Shown here in pieces: positions 19,421 through 29,544 of a stretch of DNA of 64,000 bases. The position numbers were made by a program, and so were the translations under genes. This stretch comes from Sphingomonas citricola (GTDB taxonomy: Bacteria > Pseudomonadota > Alphaproteobacteria > Sphingomonadales > Sphingomonadaceae). The stretch covers positions 1 through 64,000 of the forward strand of contig NZ_JAHXZM010000003.1 of NCBI RefSeq assembly GCF_019429535.1, written 5' to 3'. Position 1 is the stretch's first letter. The number at the start of each line of letters is the position of its first letter. Below the pieces are notes generated by a model that made no database searches, had not been told where the DNA came from, and was given only the letters and a program-made list of their open reading frames with translations.

Positions 19421-19888
19421 TCACCCCGCCAGCGCTTCCTTCACCAGCCCGCTCGCCTTGCTCATGTCGAGGTTGGCGGCGTGGCGTGCCTTCAGCTCGG
19501 CCATCACGCGGCCCATGTCCTTCATGCCGCCCGCGCCCAGTTCTTCCTTGATCGCCTTGATCGCCGCGCGCGTCTCGTCTTCGCTCATCTGCTGCGGCAG
19601 GAAGCGTTCGATCACCGCCACCTCGGCCTCCTCGGCGGCGGCGAGTTCTTCGCGCCCGCCCTTGCGGTACATGTCGATCGACTCGCGGCGCTGCTTGACC
19701 ATCTTCTGCAGCACTTCGACCACCAGCGCGTCGTCGCCGGGGGTCCCGGGTTCGGGCGCATTGCCGGTGCGCGCCTCGATGTCGCGGTTCTTCACCGCCG
19801 CCTGGATGAGGCCGATCGCGGCGCGGGCTTCCTTGTCGCCCGACTTCATGGCGGCGATCTGGGCTTGCTTGATGTCGTCTCTGATCAT
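19421..19888 (-). CDS. GatB/YqeY domain protein
   Basis: A 155-residue helical protein of the YqeY family, related to the tail domain of GatB, the subunit of tRNA-dependent amidotransferase that contacts tRNA. Typical segments are DIKQAQIAAMKSGDKEARAAIGLIQAAVKN, KQRRESIDMYRKGGREELA, EEAEVAVIERFLPQQMSE and the C-terminal GMKDMGRVMAELKARHAANLDMSKASGLVKEAL. Its function is not settled; a role in tRNA handling is assumed from the fold. It is divergent from carA, which starts 132 bases away. Confidence 0.9.
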   Translation of the reverse strand: MIRDDIKQAQIAAMKSGDKEARAAIGLIQAAVKNRDIEARTGNAPEPGTPGDDALVVEVLQKMVKQRRESIDMYRKGGREELAAAEEAEVAVIERFLPQQMSEDETRAAIKAIKEELGAGGMKDMGRVMAELKARHAANLDMSKASGLVKEALAG

Positions 19889-19942
19889 GCCGCCCGCGAT
19901 AGCGCGGCGGCGCGCGCGACGCGAGAGGGGCCGCGCGATCGG

Positions 19943-19971
19943 TTGACGAACGGGGGCGGTGGCACTAGCGG
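19943..19971 (+). promoter_or_regulatory. Candidate housekeeping promoter of carA
   Basis: TTGACG (19943-19948), 17 bases, then TAGCGG (19966-19971), ending 49 bases before the carA ATG. It has the same layout as the candidate promoters before ilvB and the lipid kinase gene. Confidence 0.45.
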
Positions 19972-20020
19972 GCGGGGCTTAGCGACATCGCAGATTTTGA
20001 CCCAGGAGTGCCCGCCGATC

Positions 20021-21223
20021 ATGGCCGACGCCAAGCCTTTGCACGCGCCCGTTATCGCTCCCCAGCCCGACGGCGCCACCGGCGTCCTCGTGCTCGCCTC
20101 GGGTGAGGTCGTCTGGGGTCGCGGCTTCGGCGCGGAAGGGCAGGCGGTCGGCGAGGTGTGCTTCCACACCGCGATGACGGGTTATCAGGAGATCATGACC
20201 GACCCGTCGTTCGCCGGGCAGATCATCACCTTCACTTTCCCCCACATCGGCAACGTCGGGGCGAACCCCGACGATATCGAGGCCGACGCCCCGCACGCGC
20301 TCGGCATGATCGTGCGCGAGGACGTGACCGCGCCGTCGAACTTCCGCGCGGTCGAGAATCTCGACGGCTGGATGCGCCGCCACGCGCGCATTGGCCTGTC
20401 GGGCATCGACACGCGCGCGCTGACGAAGCGCATCCGCGCGGGCGGCGCGCCCAACGGCGTCGTCGCGCATTCGGCCGCGCGCGAATTCGACCTCGATGCG
20501 CTGCTCGAAATGGCGCGCGCGTGGCCGGGGCTGGAGGGAATGGACCTCGCCAAGACGGTGTCGACCGAGACGCATTACGCCTGGGGCCAGACGCGCGAGG
20601 GCGGACCCTGGCGGCTCGGCTTCGGCTACGGCACGCAGGGTGACGACGCCCGCCCGCACGTCGTCGCGATCGATTACGGCAGCAAGCACAACATCTTTCG
20701 CAACCTCGTTCACGCCGGCGCAAAGGTCAGCGTCCTGCCCGCCACCGCGACGTTCGAGCAGGTGATGGCGCTCGCGCCCGACGGCATCTTCCTGTCGAAC
20801 GGCCCGGGCGACCCCGCCGCGACCGGTGAATACGCCGTGCCGGTGATCCGCCAGTTGCTCGACACCGGCAAGCCGCTGTTCGGCATCTGCCTCGGTCACC
20901 AGTTGCTCGCCCTCGCGGTCGGCGCGCGCACGACCAAGATGTTCCAGGGCCATCGCGGCGCCAATCACCCGGTCAAGCGCGTCGACGCGGACGGTGCGAC
21001 CGAGCAGGTCGAGATCACCAGCATGAACCACGGCTTCGCGGTCGAGCGCGACAGCCTCCCCGCGAACGCACGCGAGACGCACGTCTCGCTGTTCGACGGC
21101 AGCAACGCGGGGCTGGAGCTGACCGATCGCCCGGCGTTCTCGGTGCAGTATCACCCCGAGGCAAGTCCGGGGCCGCAGGATAGCTTTTATCTTTTTGAGC
21201 GGTTCGTAGGTTCTTTGCGTTGA
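20021..21223 (+). CDS. carA: Carbamoyl-phosphate synthase small subunit (glutaminase)
   Basis: A 400-residue protein providing ammonia from glutamine for arginine and pyrimidine synthesis. The N-terminal CPSase_sm domain is recognised by GEVCFHTAMTGYQEIMTDPSFAGQII. The C-terminal class I glutamine amidotransferase domain has the nucleophile Cys in FGICLGHQLLALA and the catalytic His-Glu pair in FSVQYHPEASPGP. ATG at 20021 matches the conserved start; AGGAG is 12 bases upstream. Unlike most operons, carB does not follow directly: a 117-codon ORF lies between. Confidence 0.95.
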   Translation: MADAKPLHAPVIAPQPDGATGVLVLASGEVVWGRGFGAEGQAVGEVCFHTAMTGYQEIMTDPSFAGQIITFTFPHIGNVGANPDDIEADAPHALGMIVREDVTAPSNFRAVENLDGWMRRHARIGLSGIDTRALTKRIRAGGAPNGVVAHSAAREFDLDALLEMARAWPGLEGMDLAKTVSTETHYAWGQTREGGPWRLGFGYGTQGDDARPHVVAIDYGSKHNIFRNLVHAGAKVSVLPATATFEQVMALAPDGIFLSNGPGDPAATGEYAVPVIRQLLDTGKPLFGICLGHQLLALAVGARTTKMFQGHRGANHPVKRVDADGATEQVEITSMNHGFAVERDSLPANARETHVSLFDGSNAGLELTDRPAFSVQYHPEASPGPQDSFYLFERFVGSLR

Positions 21224-21573
21224 CCGCAAATCGGAAGCCTTGGCGACCCGAATATCGGTTCCGACGTTTCGAGTTTTCACGTGATATGAGAGCCAACCAA
21301 AGGCCAATCCCGCCGCTTAGATTTGGACCTGGGCTCACTCGATCGGGCCTGAAGCGGATCGCGGAGCACTACGGCATTGTCTTTGTTGAGGTCGACCAAA
21401 GATCGCCGAAGGCTTTCCAGCTTAGTGTGCCGCAACCGCTCAACATTGATCGGTTGCGCCGATTAGCCAATTATATCGATCGAACACCAAGACTGACGGG
21501 CCTCGCCAGATTATCGCGAGCCATCAGACGGCAGCTCGCGATGCACGACCGCCTCCTTCACAAGAGATATTAA
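21220..21573 (+). CDS. Unknown small basic protein inserted between carA and carB
   Basis: A 117-residue Arg-rich ORF that I do not recognise. The frame opens at TTG 21220, overlapping the carA stop (TTGA), and closes with TAA whose last A is the first base of the carB ATG (TAATG). The first ATG is at 21286, which would leave a 95-residue protein starting [16 protein letters not shown]. The middle part ([20 protein letters not shown]) could be a small alpha/beta unit; the C-terminus is helical and basic ([22 protein letters not shown]). There is no signal peptide or membrane helix. Codons with A or T in third position are visibly commoner than in carA or carB, suggesting later acquisition. 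Coupling to carB argues that it is translated, but this is inference. Confidence 0.5.
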   Translation: MTANRKPWRPEYRFRRFEFSRDMRANQRPIPPLRFGPGLTRSGLKRIAEHYGIVFVEVDQRSPKAFQLSVPQPLNIDRLRRLANYIDRTPRLTGLARLSRAIRRQLAMHDRLLHKRY

Positions 21574-24500
21574 TGCCTAAACGCACCGACATCTCCACCA
21601 TCCTCGTCATCGGCGCGGGACCGATCGTCATCGGTCAGGCGTGCGAGTTCGATTATTCGGGCACGCAGGCGATCAAGGCGCTGCGCGAGGAGGGCTATCG
21701 CATCGTCCTGGTCAATTCGAACCCGGCGACGATCATGACCGATCCCGATCTCGTCGGCAGCGACGGCGCGACCTATGTCGAGCCGATCACGCCCGAGGTC
21801 GTCGCGCGAATCATCGAGAAGGAGCGCCCCGACGCGGTGCTCCCGACGATGGGCGGGCAGACCGCGCTCAACACCGCGCTCGCGCTGTTCCGTGACGGCA
21901 CGTTCGAGAAGTTCGGCGTGCAGATGATCGGCGCCGACGCCGACGCGATCGACAAGGCGGAGGATCGCCTGAAATTCCGCGACGCGATGGACAAGATCGG
22001 GCTAGAAAGCGCGCGCTCGGCGATCGCGCACACCGAGGCCGAGGCGCTCGCGGGGCTGGAAAAGGTCGGACTGCCCGCGATCATTCGCCCGAGCTTCACG
22101 CTCGGCGGCACCGGTGGCGGCGTCGCCTACAACCGCGAGGAGTTCCTCGACATCGTCCGCAAGGGGCTCGACGCCTCGCCGACGACCGAGGTGCTGATCG
22201 AGGAATCGCTCCTCGGCTGGAAAGAATATGAGATGGAGGTGGTCCGCGACCGCGCGGACAATTGCATCATCATCTGCTCGATCGAGAACGTCGACCCGAT
22301 GGGGGTCCACACCGGCGACTCGATCACGGTTGCGCCCGCGCTGACGCTGACCGACAAGGAATATCAGATCATGCGCAACGCGAGCATCGCGGTGCTGCGT
22401 GAGATCGGGGTGGAGACGGGCGGCTCGAACGTCCAATTCGCGGTCAATCCGAAGGACGGTCGCCTGATCGTCATCGAGATGAACCCGCGCGTCTCGCGCT
22501 CCTCGGCGCTCGCGTCGAAGGCGACCGGATTCCCGATCGCCAAGGTCGCAGCGAAGCTGGCGGTCGGCTACACGCTCGACGAGATCGAGAACGATATCAC
22601 CGGTGCGACACCCGCGTCGTTCGAGCCGACGATCGATTACGTCGTTACCAAGATCCCGCGCTTCGCATTCGAGAAGTTCAAGGGTGCGGAAGCAATCCTC
22701 TCGACCGCGATGAAATCGGTCGGCGAGGTGATGGCGATCGGTCGCAACATCCACGAATCGATGCAGAAGGCGCTGCGCGGGCTGGAAACCGGTCTGTCGG
22801 GCTTCAATCAGGTCGACGCCCTCGTCGGCGCGCCGCGCGCCGAGATCGAGGCCGCACTCGCGGTCGCCTCGCCCGACCGGCTGCTCGTCGCCGCGCAGGC
22901 ACTCCGCGAAGGTTTCACCGTCGCCGAGGTCCACGCGATCGCGAAATACGATCCCTGGTTCCTCGAACGCATCGCCGAGATCGTCGCCGCCGAGGCCGAG
23001 GTGATGGAAAACGGCCTGCCGATCGACGCCGCAGGGATGCGTCGGCTCAAGTCGATGGGGTTCAGCGACAAAAGGCTCGCGTGGCTGGCGCTGCAATCGG
23101 CCAATTTGCGCGGCATGAGCCGCGGCATCGCGCGTGGCTCGGGGCTGATCCACGAAGCGGTCAAGGCGATGACCGGCGGCGTCACCGAGGACGAGGTGCG
23201 CGCGCACCGCGTCAAGCTGGGCGTCCGCCCCGTCTTCAAGCGGATCGACACCTGCGCCGCCGAATTCGACGCGAAGACGCCGTACATGTACTCGACCTAC
23301 GAGGCGCCTAGCTTCGGCGAGCCCGAGAGCGAGGCGATGCCGTCCGACCGCCGCAAGATCGTCATTCTGGGCGGCGGCCCGAACCGGATCGGGCAGGGGA
23401 TCGAGTTCGATTACTGCTGCTGCCACGCCTGCTTCGCGCTCGCCGACGCCGGGTTCGAGACGATCATGGTCAATTGCAACCCGGAGACGGTGAGCACCGA
23501 CTATGACACCTCCGACCGGCTCTATTTCGAGCCGCTGACCGCCGAGGACGTCCTCGAAATCCTCCACGTCGAGCAGTCACGCGGCGAGCTCGTCGGCGTG
23601 ATCGTCCAGTTCGGTGGGCAGACCCCGCTCAATCTCGCGCGCGCGCTCGAGGCAGCGGGCATCCCGATCCTCGGCACCGCGCCCGACGCGATCGACCTCG
23701 CGGAGGATCGCGAACGCTTCGCTGCGCTCGTCAACAAGCTGCGTCTGCTGCAACCCTCGAACGGCATCGCGCGCAGCCGCGACGAGGCGATCGCGGTCGC
23801 GCACCGCATCGGCTACCCGGTCCTCATGCGCCCGAGCTACGTGCTCGGCGGCCGCGCGATGGAGATCGTCGACAGCGATCAGCAGCTCGACGACTATATC
23901 CAGACCGCGGTGCAGGTGTCGGGCGACTCGCCCGTCCTCATCGACCAGTATCTGCGCGACGCGGTCGAGGTCGACGTCGACGCGATCTGCGACGGCGATC
24001 AGGTCGTCGTCGCGGGCGTGCTTCAGCATATCGAGGAGGCGGGCGTCCACTCGGGCGACAGCGCCTGCTCGATCCCGCCATACAGCCTGAGCGCAGAGAT
24101 CATCGCCGAGATCGAACGCCAGACCGAGGCGCTCGCGCGCGGTTTGAACGTCGTCGGCCTCATGAACATTCAGTTCGCGGTCAAGGACGCGCAGGTCTAT
24201 CTGATCGAGGTCAACCCGCGCGCCAGCCGCACCGTACCCTTCGTCGCCAAGGCGATCGGCGCCCCGATCGCGAAGATCGCCGCGCGCGTCATGGCGGGGG
24301 AGAAGCTCAGCGATCTGCCGCCGATCGATCGCCGCATCGATTATGTCGCGGTCAAGGAAGCCGTTTTCCCGTTCAACCGCTTCCCCGGCATCGATCCGGT
24401 GCTCAGCCCCGAGATGAAATCGACGGGCGAGGTGATGGGAATCGACCGCGACTTCACCACCGCCTTTGCCAAGGCGCAATTGGGCGCGGGCACCATTCTC

Positions 24501-24926
24501 CCGTCATCGGGCGCGGTGTTCGTCAGCGTGAAGGACAGCGACAAGCCGCTGATCGTCCCCGCTGCGCGCCAGTTGGTCGACGCCGGGCTGACGATCGTCG
24601 CGACCGGGGGAACCGCCGACTATCTGACCCGCGCCGGTATCCCGGTCGAATTGGTCAACAAGGTGGCGCAGGGGCGTCCGCACATCGTCGATCGGATCAA
24701 GGACGGCGGCATCGCGCTGATCTTCAACACGACCGAGGGGTGGCAGAGCCTCAAGGACTCGCAGCCGATCCGCTCGAGCGCGGTGAACGGGCGTATCCCT
24801 TATTTTACAACCGCATCCGCCAGCGTCGAGGCGGCGAAGGCAATTGCGGCGGGCGTCCTGTCGACCGCGAGCGGCACGCTTGAAGTGCGCCCGTTGCAAT
24901 CCTATTATTCGCAATCGCACAACTGA
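21573..24926 (+). CDS. carB: Carbamoyl-phosphate synthase large subunit
   Basis: A 1117-residue synthetase of normal family length. Two homologous ATP-grasp halves are visible: the first from [18 protein letters not shown] through [18 protein letters not shown] and [31 protein letters not shown], the second from [21 protein letters not shown] through [12 protein letters not shown] and [19 protein letters not shown]. The C-terminal MGS-like domain ([28 protein letters not shown]) is the allosteric part. The ATG overlaps the preceding ORF's stop as TAATG. An AAGAGA sequence is the only ribosome site, so translation may depend on the ORF before it. Confidence 0.96.
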   Translation: MPKRTDISTILVIGAGPIVIGQACEFDYSGTQAIKALREEGYRIVLVNSNPATIMTDPDLVGSDGATYVEPITPEVVARIIEKERPDAVLPTMGGQTALNTALALFRDGTFEKFGVQMIGADADAIDKAEDRLKFRDAMDKIGLESARSAIAHTEAEALAGLEKVGLPAIIRPSFTLGGTGGGVAYNREEFLDIVRKGLDASPTTEVLIEESLLGWKEYEMEVVRDRADNCIIICSIENVDPMGVHTGDSITVAPALTLTDKEYQIMRNASIAVLREIGVETGGSNVQFAVNPKDGRLIVIEMNPRVSRSSALASKATGFPIAKVAAKLAVGYTLDEIENDITGATPASFEPTIDYVVTKIPRFAFEKFKGAEAILSTAMKSVGEVMAIGRNIHESMQKALRGLETGLSGFNQVDALVGAPRAEIEAALAVASPDRLLVAAQALREGFTVAEVHAIAKYDPWFLERIAEIVAAEAEVMENGLPIDAAGMRRLKSMGFSDKRLAWLALQSANLRGMSRGIARGSGLIHEAVKAMTGGVTEDEVRAHRVKLGVRPVFKRIDTCAAEFDAKTPYMYSTYEAPSFGEPESEAMPSDRRKIVILGGGPNRIGQGIEFDYCCCHACFALADAGFETIMVNCNPETVSTDYDTSDRLYFEPLTAEDVLEILHVEQSRGELVGVIVQFGGQTPLNLARALEAAGIPILGTAPDAIDLAEDRERFAALVNKLRLLQPSNGIARSRDEAIAVAHRIGYPVLMRPSYVLGGRAMEIVDSDQQLDDYIQTAVQVSGDSPVLIDQYLRDAVEVDVDAICDGDQVVVAGVLQHIEEAGVHSGDSACSIPPYSLSAEIIAEIERQTEALARGLNVVGLMNIQFAVKDAQVYLIEVNPRASRTVPFVAKAIGAPIAKIAARVMAGEKLSDLPPIDRRIDYVAVKEAVFPFNRFPGIDPVLSPEMKSTGEVMGIDRDFTTAFAKAQLGAGTILPSSGAVFVSVKDSDKPLIVPAARQLVDAGLTIVATGGTADYLTRAGIPVELVNKVAQGRPHIVDRIKDGGIALIFNTTEGWQSLKDSQPIRSSAVNGRIPYFTTASASVEAAKAIAAGVLSTASGTLEVRPLQSYYSQSHN

Positions 24927-25001
24927 ACCTCGGACAGATAGTGATCGTGCGTGCGGCTTCGCAGGGGGAGGCCGCTCGGGGGCGTTTGAAGGAAGTGATG
25001 C

Positions 25002-25478
25002 ATGGCGACCGTTGAAAAGATGCCGATGCTGCAGGAAGGCTATGAAAAGCTGAATGCGGACCTGAAGCGTCTGAAGATCGAACGCCCGCAGATCGTCGAC
25101 GCGATCGAGGAAGCACGCGCGCACGGCGACCTGTCCGAGAACGCCGAATATCACGCCGCCAAGGAACGCCAGGGGCAGATCGAGGCATCGATCGCCGATA
25201 TCGAGGACAAGCTCAGCCGCGCGCAGATCATCGATCCGCGTGACCTGTCGGGCGACAAGATCGTGTTCGGCGCGACGGTGACGCTGCTCGACGAGGACGA
25301 CAAGCCGATCCGTTACCAGATCGTCGGTCAGACCGAGGCCGACGCGAAGGGTGGCCGCATCAGCTACAATTCGCCGCTCGGCCGCGCGCTGATCGGGCGG
25401 AGCGTCGACGATGAAGTCGAGGTGACGGTGCCGTCGGGCGACCGTTACTACCTCGTGTCGAAGATCGAGTTCATCTGA
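25002..25478 (+). CDS. greA: Transcript cleavage factor GreA
   Basis: A 158-residue protein of exact GreA length. The N-terminal coiled coil has [25 protein letters not shown], including the acidic tip (Asp-Leu-Ser-Glu-Asn) that enters the RNA polymerase secondary channel to promote cleavage of backtracked RNA. The C-terminal FKBP-like domain has [28 protein letters not shown] at 25002, preceded by AAGGAAG. It follows carB by 75 bases, perhaps in its own unit. A hairpin lies further downstream, before the convergent DUF4170 gene. Confidence 0.96.
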   Translation: MATVEKMPMLQEGYEKLNADLKRLKIERPQIVDAIEEARAHGDLSENAEYHAAKERQGQIEASIADIEDKLSRAQIIDPRDLSGDKIVFGATVTLLDEDDKPIRYQIVGQTEADAKGGRISYNSPLGRALIGRSVDDEVEVTVPSGDRYYLVSKIEFI

Positions 25479-25672
25479 TCGGTCAGCCGGGCGAACTGAT
25501 GCCTGGCGGTTAGTCGAACAACACTGAGGTGCTTGGGCGTCATTTGGGCACGCCATCCCCGCTGACCCGTCGGATGTACAGGGCGATCAGCGTGGGACCA
25601 CGCTAGCCAAGTGACCTGTCTCGCGTCGATCGATCTACCTCAGGGGGTCGGTCACGCATACATAACATCAGC

Positions 25673-25702
25673 GACGCCGCCCCCTTAAATTGGGGCGACG
25701 TC
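25673..25702. terminator. Hairpin between greA and the DUF4170 gene
   Basis: GACG + CGCCCC pair with GGGGCG + CGTC around an AT-rich loop (CTTAAATT), each side with one unpaired base. It sits about 195 bases after the greA stop and 10 bases beyond the stop of the convergent DUF4170 gene. No long T-run follows; it may act in both directions. The 25479-25672 stretch before it shows no ORF or RNA gene that I can recognise. Confidence 0.45.
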
Positions 25703-25711
25703 GTGTCTCAC

Positions 25712-25936
25712 TCAGCCTTGCTTGGTCAGCGACGGCTCGAGCAATCGGTGCAGGTGCACCACGACGTACTTCATCTCGGCGTCGTCAACCGTGCGCTGGG
25801 CGGCGCCGCGCCACGCTTTCTCGGCACTGGCATAGTCGGGAAAGACGCCAACGACGTCGATCGAATTGAGGTCGTTGAATTCCAGCGTGCGCGGGTCGCT
25901 CACGCGCCCGCCGAAAACGAGGTGAAGCTTGCTCAT
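25712..25936 (-). CDS. DUF4170 small protein
   Basis: A 74-residue protein that matches the DUF4170 family of Alphaproteobacteria: MSKLHLVFGGRVSDPRTLEF, then VVGVFPDYASAEKAWRGAAQRTVDDAEMKYVVVHLHRLLEP. The fold is probably a small alpha/beta unit; function is unknown. It is often a free-standing gene in Sphingomonadales. It lies downstream of, and on the same strand as, a four-gene stress-type operon with 39 bases between, so it may be read from that unit. Confidence 0.85.
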   Translation of the reverse strand: MSKLHLVFGGRVSDPRTLEFNDLNSIDVVGVFPDYASAEKAWRGAAQRTVDDAEMKYVVVHLHRLLEPSLTKQG

Positions 25937-25975
25937 GCGCGCCCCTCTAACGTCGTCGGCGGGAAACGTGAAGGG

Positions 25976-26452
25976 TCAGGCGACGCCGGTCTGCGCGCCC
26001 GACTGATCGTCGGCGTGGCGAAGCTCCTTCTTGCCCGCCGACGCCGCTGCCTTACCCGCCGTGGCCGCGGCACCGGCGACGTTCTGGAGCAGCGTCTTCA
26101 CCTGATCCTTCGCGCCGCCCTTGGTCAGGCCGATGTTCTGCAATTCGCTCTTGCCGCTCTCGCGTGCCGCGGCGACCGCCGCGAGCGCGGTCGCACCCAG
26201 ACGCTTGCCGACCGGCGCGAGCAGCTCGCGTTCCTTCTGGCTCCGCGGCACGATCGCGCCGACGAGTGCGCCCAGCGCCAGCCCACCCGCGACGATCGCG
26301 AGCGGATTGGTTTCGGCTGCCTGCGCCGTCTGATGCGCGAGCTCGCGTGTCTTCTCGCGCGTGGTTTCGACCGCGTCGCTCACGGCCGCCTTCGCGGTGT
26401 CGAGGCTGTCGCGCAGCGCGCCATGGTCGTTCGCATGATGGTGGTCGGTCAT
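25976..26452 (-). CDS. Small membrane-associated helical protein (stress operon)
   Basis: A 158-residue protein with a His-rich start (MTDHHHANDHG), an amphipathic Ala-rich helix (SLDTAKAAVSDAVETTREKTRELAHQ) and one Gly-rich membrane helix near residues 49-68 (NPLAIVAGGLALGALVGAIV), then a long Ala/Lys helix. It resembles the YqjD/ElaB/DUF883 type of membrane-tethered helical proteins, but I cannot assign it with certainty. I chose ATG 26452, which has AAAGGA upstream, over a longer frame. It is last of four genes starting at 27741, after the DUF3618 gene with 32 bases between. Confidence 0.65.
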   Translation of the reverse strand: MTDHHHANDHGALRDSLDTAKAAVSDAVETTREKTRELAHQTAQAAETNPLAIVAGGLALGALVGAIVPRSQKERELLAPVGKRLGATALAAVAAARESGKSELQNIGLTKGGAKDQVKTLLQNVAGAAATAGKAAASAGKKELRHADDQSGAQTGVA

Positions 26453-26484
26453 GTCGTCGTTCCTTTCGCGAACGGGTTCGGGCC

Positions 26485-26805
26485 TTATCGGCCGCGTTTG
26501 AGGTGAGGGGGTGTTGCCGCCGATGGCGGGCGCTTGCTCAGGCCAAGCGCGCGCGCCAGCGGCTTGCGGCACAACAGCATGACGATCGCCGCGACCCCGC
26601 CGGTCACGGCCGAGGGGTTCCGCATCGCCGTCTTGACCGAGGCGCGCGCTGCGAGCTGCGCGCCCTCCGTCATATTCTCGGCCGCGGTGCGTGCGAGCTT
26701 GCGCGGGGCGAGTTGCTCCTGCAACTGCTCGACCGTCCCGTTCAGGCGCGCGCGCGCTTCCGCCGCACGCGCCTCGGCCGCCGCGACGTCGGCCGGCGAA
26801 CTCAC
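26485..26805 (-). CDS. DUF3618 membrane protein
   Basis: A 106-residue protein of the DUF3618 type: an N-terminal acidic Ala/Arg-rich coiled coil (VAAAEARAAEARARLNGTVEQLQEQLAP), then NPSAVTGGVAAIVMLLCRKPLARAL, a single membrane helix. Proteins of this family commonly sit next to a phage-holin-like protein in Alphaproteobacteria; the job is unknown. The GTG start overlaps the previous stop by 4 bases (GTGA), showing translational coupling with the holin-like gene. Confidence 0.8.
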   Translation of the reverse strand: MSSPADVAAAEARAAEARARLNGTVEQLQEQLAPRKLARTAAENMTEGAQLAARASVKTAMRNPSAVTGGVAAIVMLLCRKPLARALGLSKRPPSAATPPHLKRGR

Positions 26806-27185
26806 GCGTCCACCTTCGGCGACAAGCGGTTCTTGCCGATCACCGCGAGAATGGCGGCGGCCAGGAACGTCCCGCCGACCACGATCAGGGTGGCTAGACC
26901 CGGCCCGGTCAACGTCGCGAGCGTCTCGATCATCCCGACGAGGAGCGCGATCAATCCGGCGAGTGCCAGCACGCCCGCGATCGCGAAGAAGATCACGGCG
27001 TTGCGATAGCGCGCGACCGCTTCGCCGACCTTTGCTTTCTGCAACGCGATCTCGGCGCGGGCGACGTCTTTCGCGTCGCCCGTCAACCGCGAGACGAGGT
27101 CGGTGAGGCCCGGCTCGGGCGCCACCTTGTCGCGGATGGCGTCGGCCGCGCGCCGAAACGGCGTCACGTTGGAGCTGTCATCCAT
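26802..27185 (-). CDS. Phage holin-like (holin-X family) membrane protein
   Basis: A 127-residue protein with an amphipathic N-terminus (VTPFRRAADAIRDKV...LVSRLTGDAKDVARAEIALQKAKV) and two long membrane helices (NAVIFFAIAGVLALAGLIALLVGMI and GLATLIVVGGTFLAAAILAVIG). This fits the Actinobacterial phage holin family proteins, which in free-living bacteria are not lysis proteins. I start it at ATG 27185; a GTG at 27212 would add nine residues and overlap the previous gene. It is coupled to the DUF3618 gene by GTGA. Confidence 0.75.
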   Translation of the reverse strand: MDDSSNVTPFRRAADAIRDKVAPEPGLTDLVSRLTGDAKDVARAEIALQKAKVGEAVARYRNAVIFFAIAGVLALAGLIALLVGMIETLATLTGPGLATLIVVGGTFLAAAILAVIGKNRLSPKVDA

Positions 27186-27189
27186 CGTG

Positions 27190-27741
27190 TCAGGCGCCGC
27201 GCTGGTCGACACCCGCCGACACCAGACGCGCGATCGCGAACCCGAACGCCGCCGCGATCCCCACTGCCACGCCGGGGCTCTTCTTCACCAGCTCGCGCGC
27301 TTCGTCGAAAATCTCGTCGACCGTCGTATCGTCCAGCTTCGCGCCGAACGACTGCACCTGATCGGCGGCGGTGCGCGCATATTGGCCGTATTGCTTGCCC
27401 AGCTTGTCGTCGACCTGCGCCGCGGCATCGTTCAGGATCTGCGTCAACTGCCCCAGCGCGTCGGTCGCCTTCGACTTGCCGTCCTCGGCGAACAGCCGGA
27501 CCCGGTCGGTCGCCTGGTCACGCAGTCCCGCGGCGCCCTGCTTGATCGTATCGGCGGCCTCGCCACCTTTTTGCGCGACCTTGTCGACCGTGCTCGACGC
27601 GCCTGCGGCAACGCTGTCCGTGCTCGCGATCTTCAGCGGGGCAGCGGCCCGGAACGACGCGTCGCCGCTCGGCGTCTGGGTGTCTGCGCTGGTCATCGGC
27701 GCCAAATCGTTGCGATCGTTCGCGTCGGGCATCGTGGTCAT
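27190..27741 (-). CDS. DUF883-like helical membrane protein, first gene of stress operon
   Basis: A 183-residue protein. After a polar N-terminus there is a long amphipathic region (residues about 50-140, ASSTVDKVAQKGGEAADTIKQ... and TDALGQLTQILNDAAAQ), then ELVKKSPGVAVGIAAAFGFAIARLVSAG, a single C-terminal membrane helix of the YqjD/ElaB/DUF883 kind. Such proteins tether ribosomes or stress factors to the membrane in E. coli; here the role is unknown. ATG at 27741 has AAAGGA 3-8 bases upstream, and an EcfG-type promoter starts 22 bases before it, giving a very short leader. Confidence 0.75.
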   Translation of the reverse strand: MTTMPDANDRNDLAPMTSADTQTPSGDASFRAAAPLKIASTDSVAAGASSTVDKVAQKGGEAADTIKQGAAGLRDQATDRVRLFAEDGKSKATDALGQLTQILNDAAAQVDDKLGKQYGQYARTAADQVQSFGAKLDDTTVDEIFDEARELVKKSPGVAVGIAAAFGFAIARLVSAGVDQRGA

Positions 27742-27762
27742 GTCCTTTATCGTTTCGTCGTG

Positions 27763-27787
27763 AACCCCGCGCGCCGCAGCCGGTTCC
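27763..27787 (-). promoter_or_regulatory. EcfG-type general stress promoter of the small-membrane-protein operon
   Basis: On the minus strand GGAAC (27783-27787), 17 bases, then GTT (27763-27765), as in the EcfG consensus. It lies 22 bases before the first ATG (27741), so transcription would begin just before the ribosome site. Confidence 0.65.
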
Positions 27788-27852
27788 CTCGCGTTGCGGC
27801 ATCCCCCGCCGCTCGCTACAGCCGCCCACGACATGCTTGCCCGAACAGCTAG

Positions 27853-29145
<1,293 letters not shown>

Positions 29146-29188
29146 ACCGCCTTGCAAAAGCGGCGCATCTGCGCGATTCTTCGCCTCG

Positions 29189-29503
29189 ATGCGCCGCAAG
29201 CCGACACCGCCGTCCATGATCCTCCGCCGCGCCGCCGCGCCTGCGGCCGCGCTGTCAGTGATGGCGTTCTTCGGCGCCTACGCGGTGACGGGCTCGAACG
29301 GCATCTTCGCGCTCGGCGACTATAAGCAGCAGATCGCTGCGCGCGAGCTTCGTTTCCAGCAGCTCGATCAGCGCCGCACGATGCTGCGCAACCGCGTCGC
29401 ACTGCTCGATCCGCGCCACGCCAATCCCGACCTCGTCGACGAACTGGTGCGCAAGGAACTGAACGTTGCGCATCCCGACGAGGTGATCGTTCCGCTCAAG
29501 TAA
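29189..29503 (+). CDS. FtsB/DivIC-like septum formation initiator
   Basis: A 104-residue protein: cytoplasmic basic N-terminus, one membrane helix near residues 15-40 (PAAALSVMAFFGAYAVTGSNG), then a periplasmic coiled coil (YKQQIAARELRFQQLDQRRTMLRNRVALL) with a short C-terminal region. This is the standard layout of FtsB/DivIC, which joins FtsL and FtsQ in the divisome. Position directly after eno supports the identity. ATG at 29189; an internal ATG at 29216 is also possible. The downstream gene is convergent. Confidence 0.88.
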   Translation: MRRKPTPPSMILRRAAAPAAALSVMAFFGAYAVTGSNGIFALGDYKQQIAARELRFQQLDQRRTMLRNRVALLDPRHANPDLVDELVRKELNVAHPDEVIVPLK

Positions 29504-29544
29504 GTGAGGCGGGGCCGCATCGCGCGACCCCACCCCAATTCAGA

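Noticed and set aside
22002..23567. A 521-codon minus-strand frame within carB, and a 478-codon one at 133-1569.
   Set aside because: Both lie wholly opposite conserved genes and have shadow-type composition.
26802..27185. Prophage holin or lysis module.
   Set aside because: No phage structural, integrase or lysin genes are near; the gene is part of a housekeeping-like stress operon with DUF3618.
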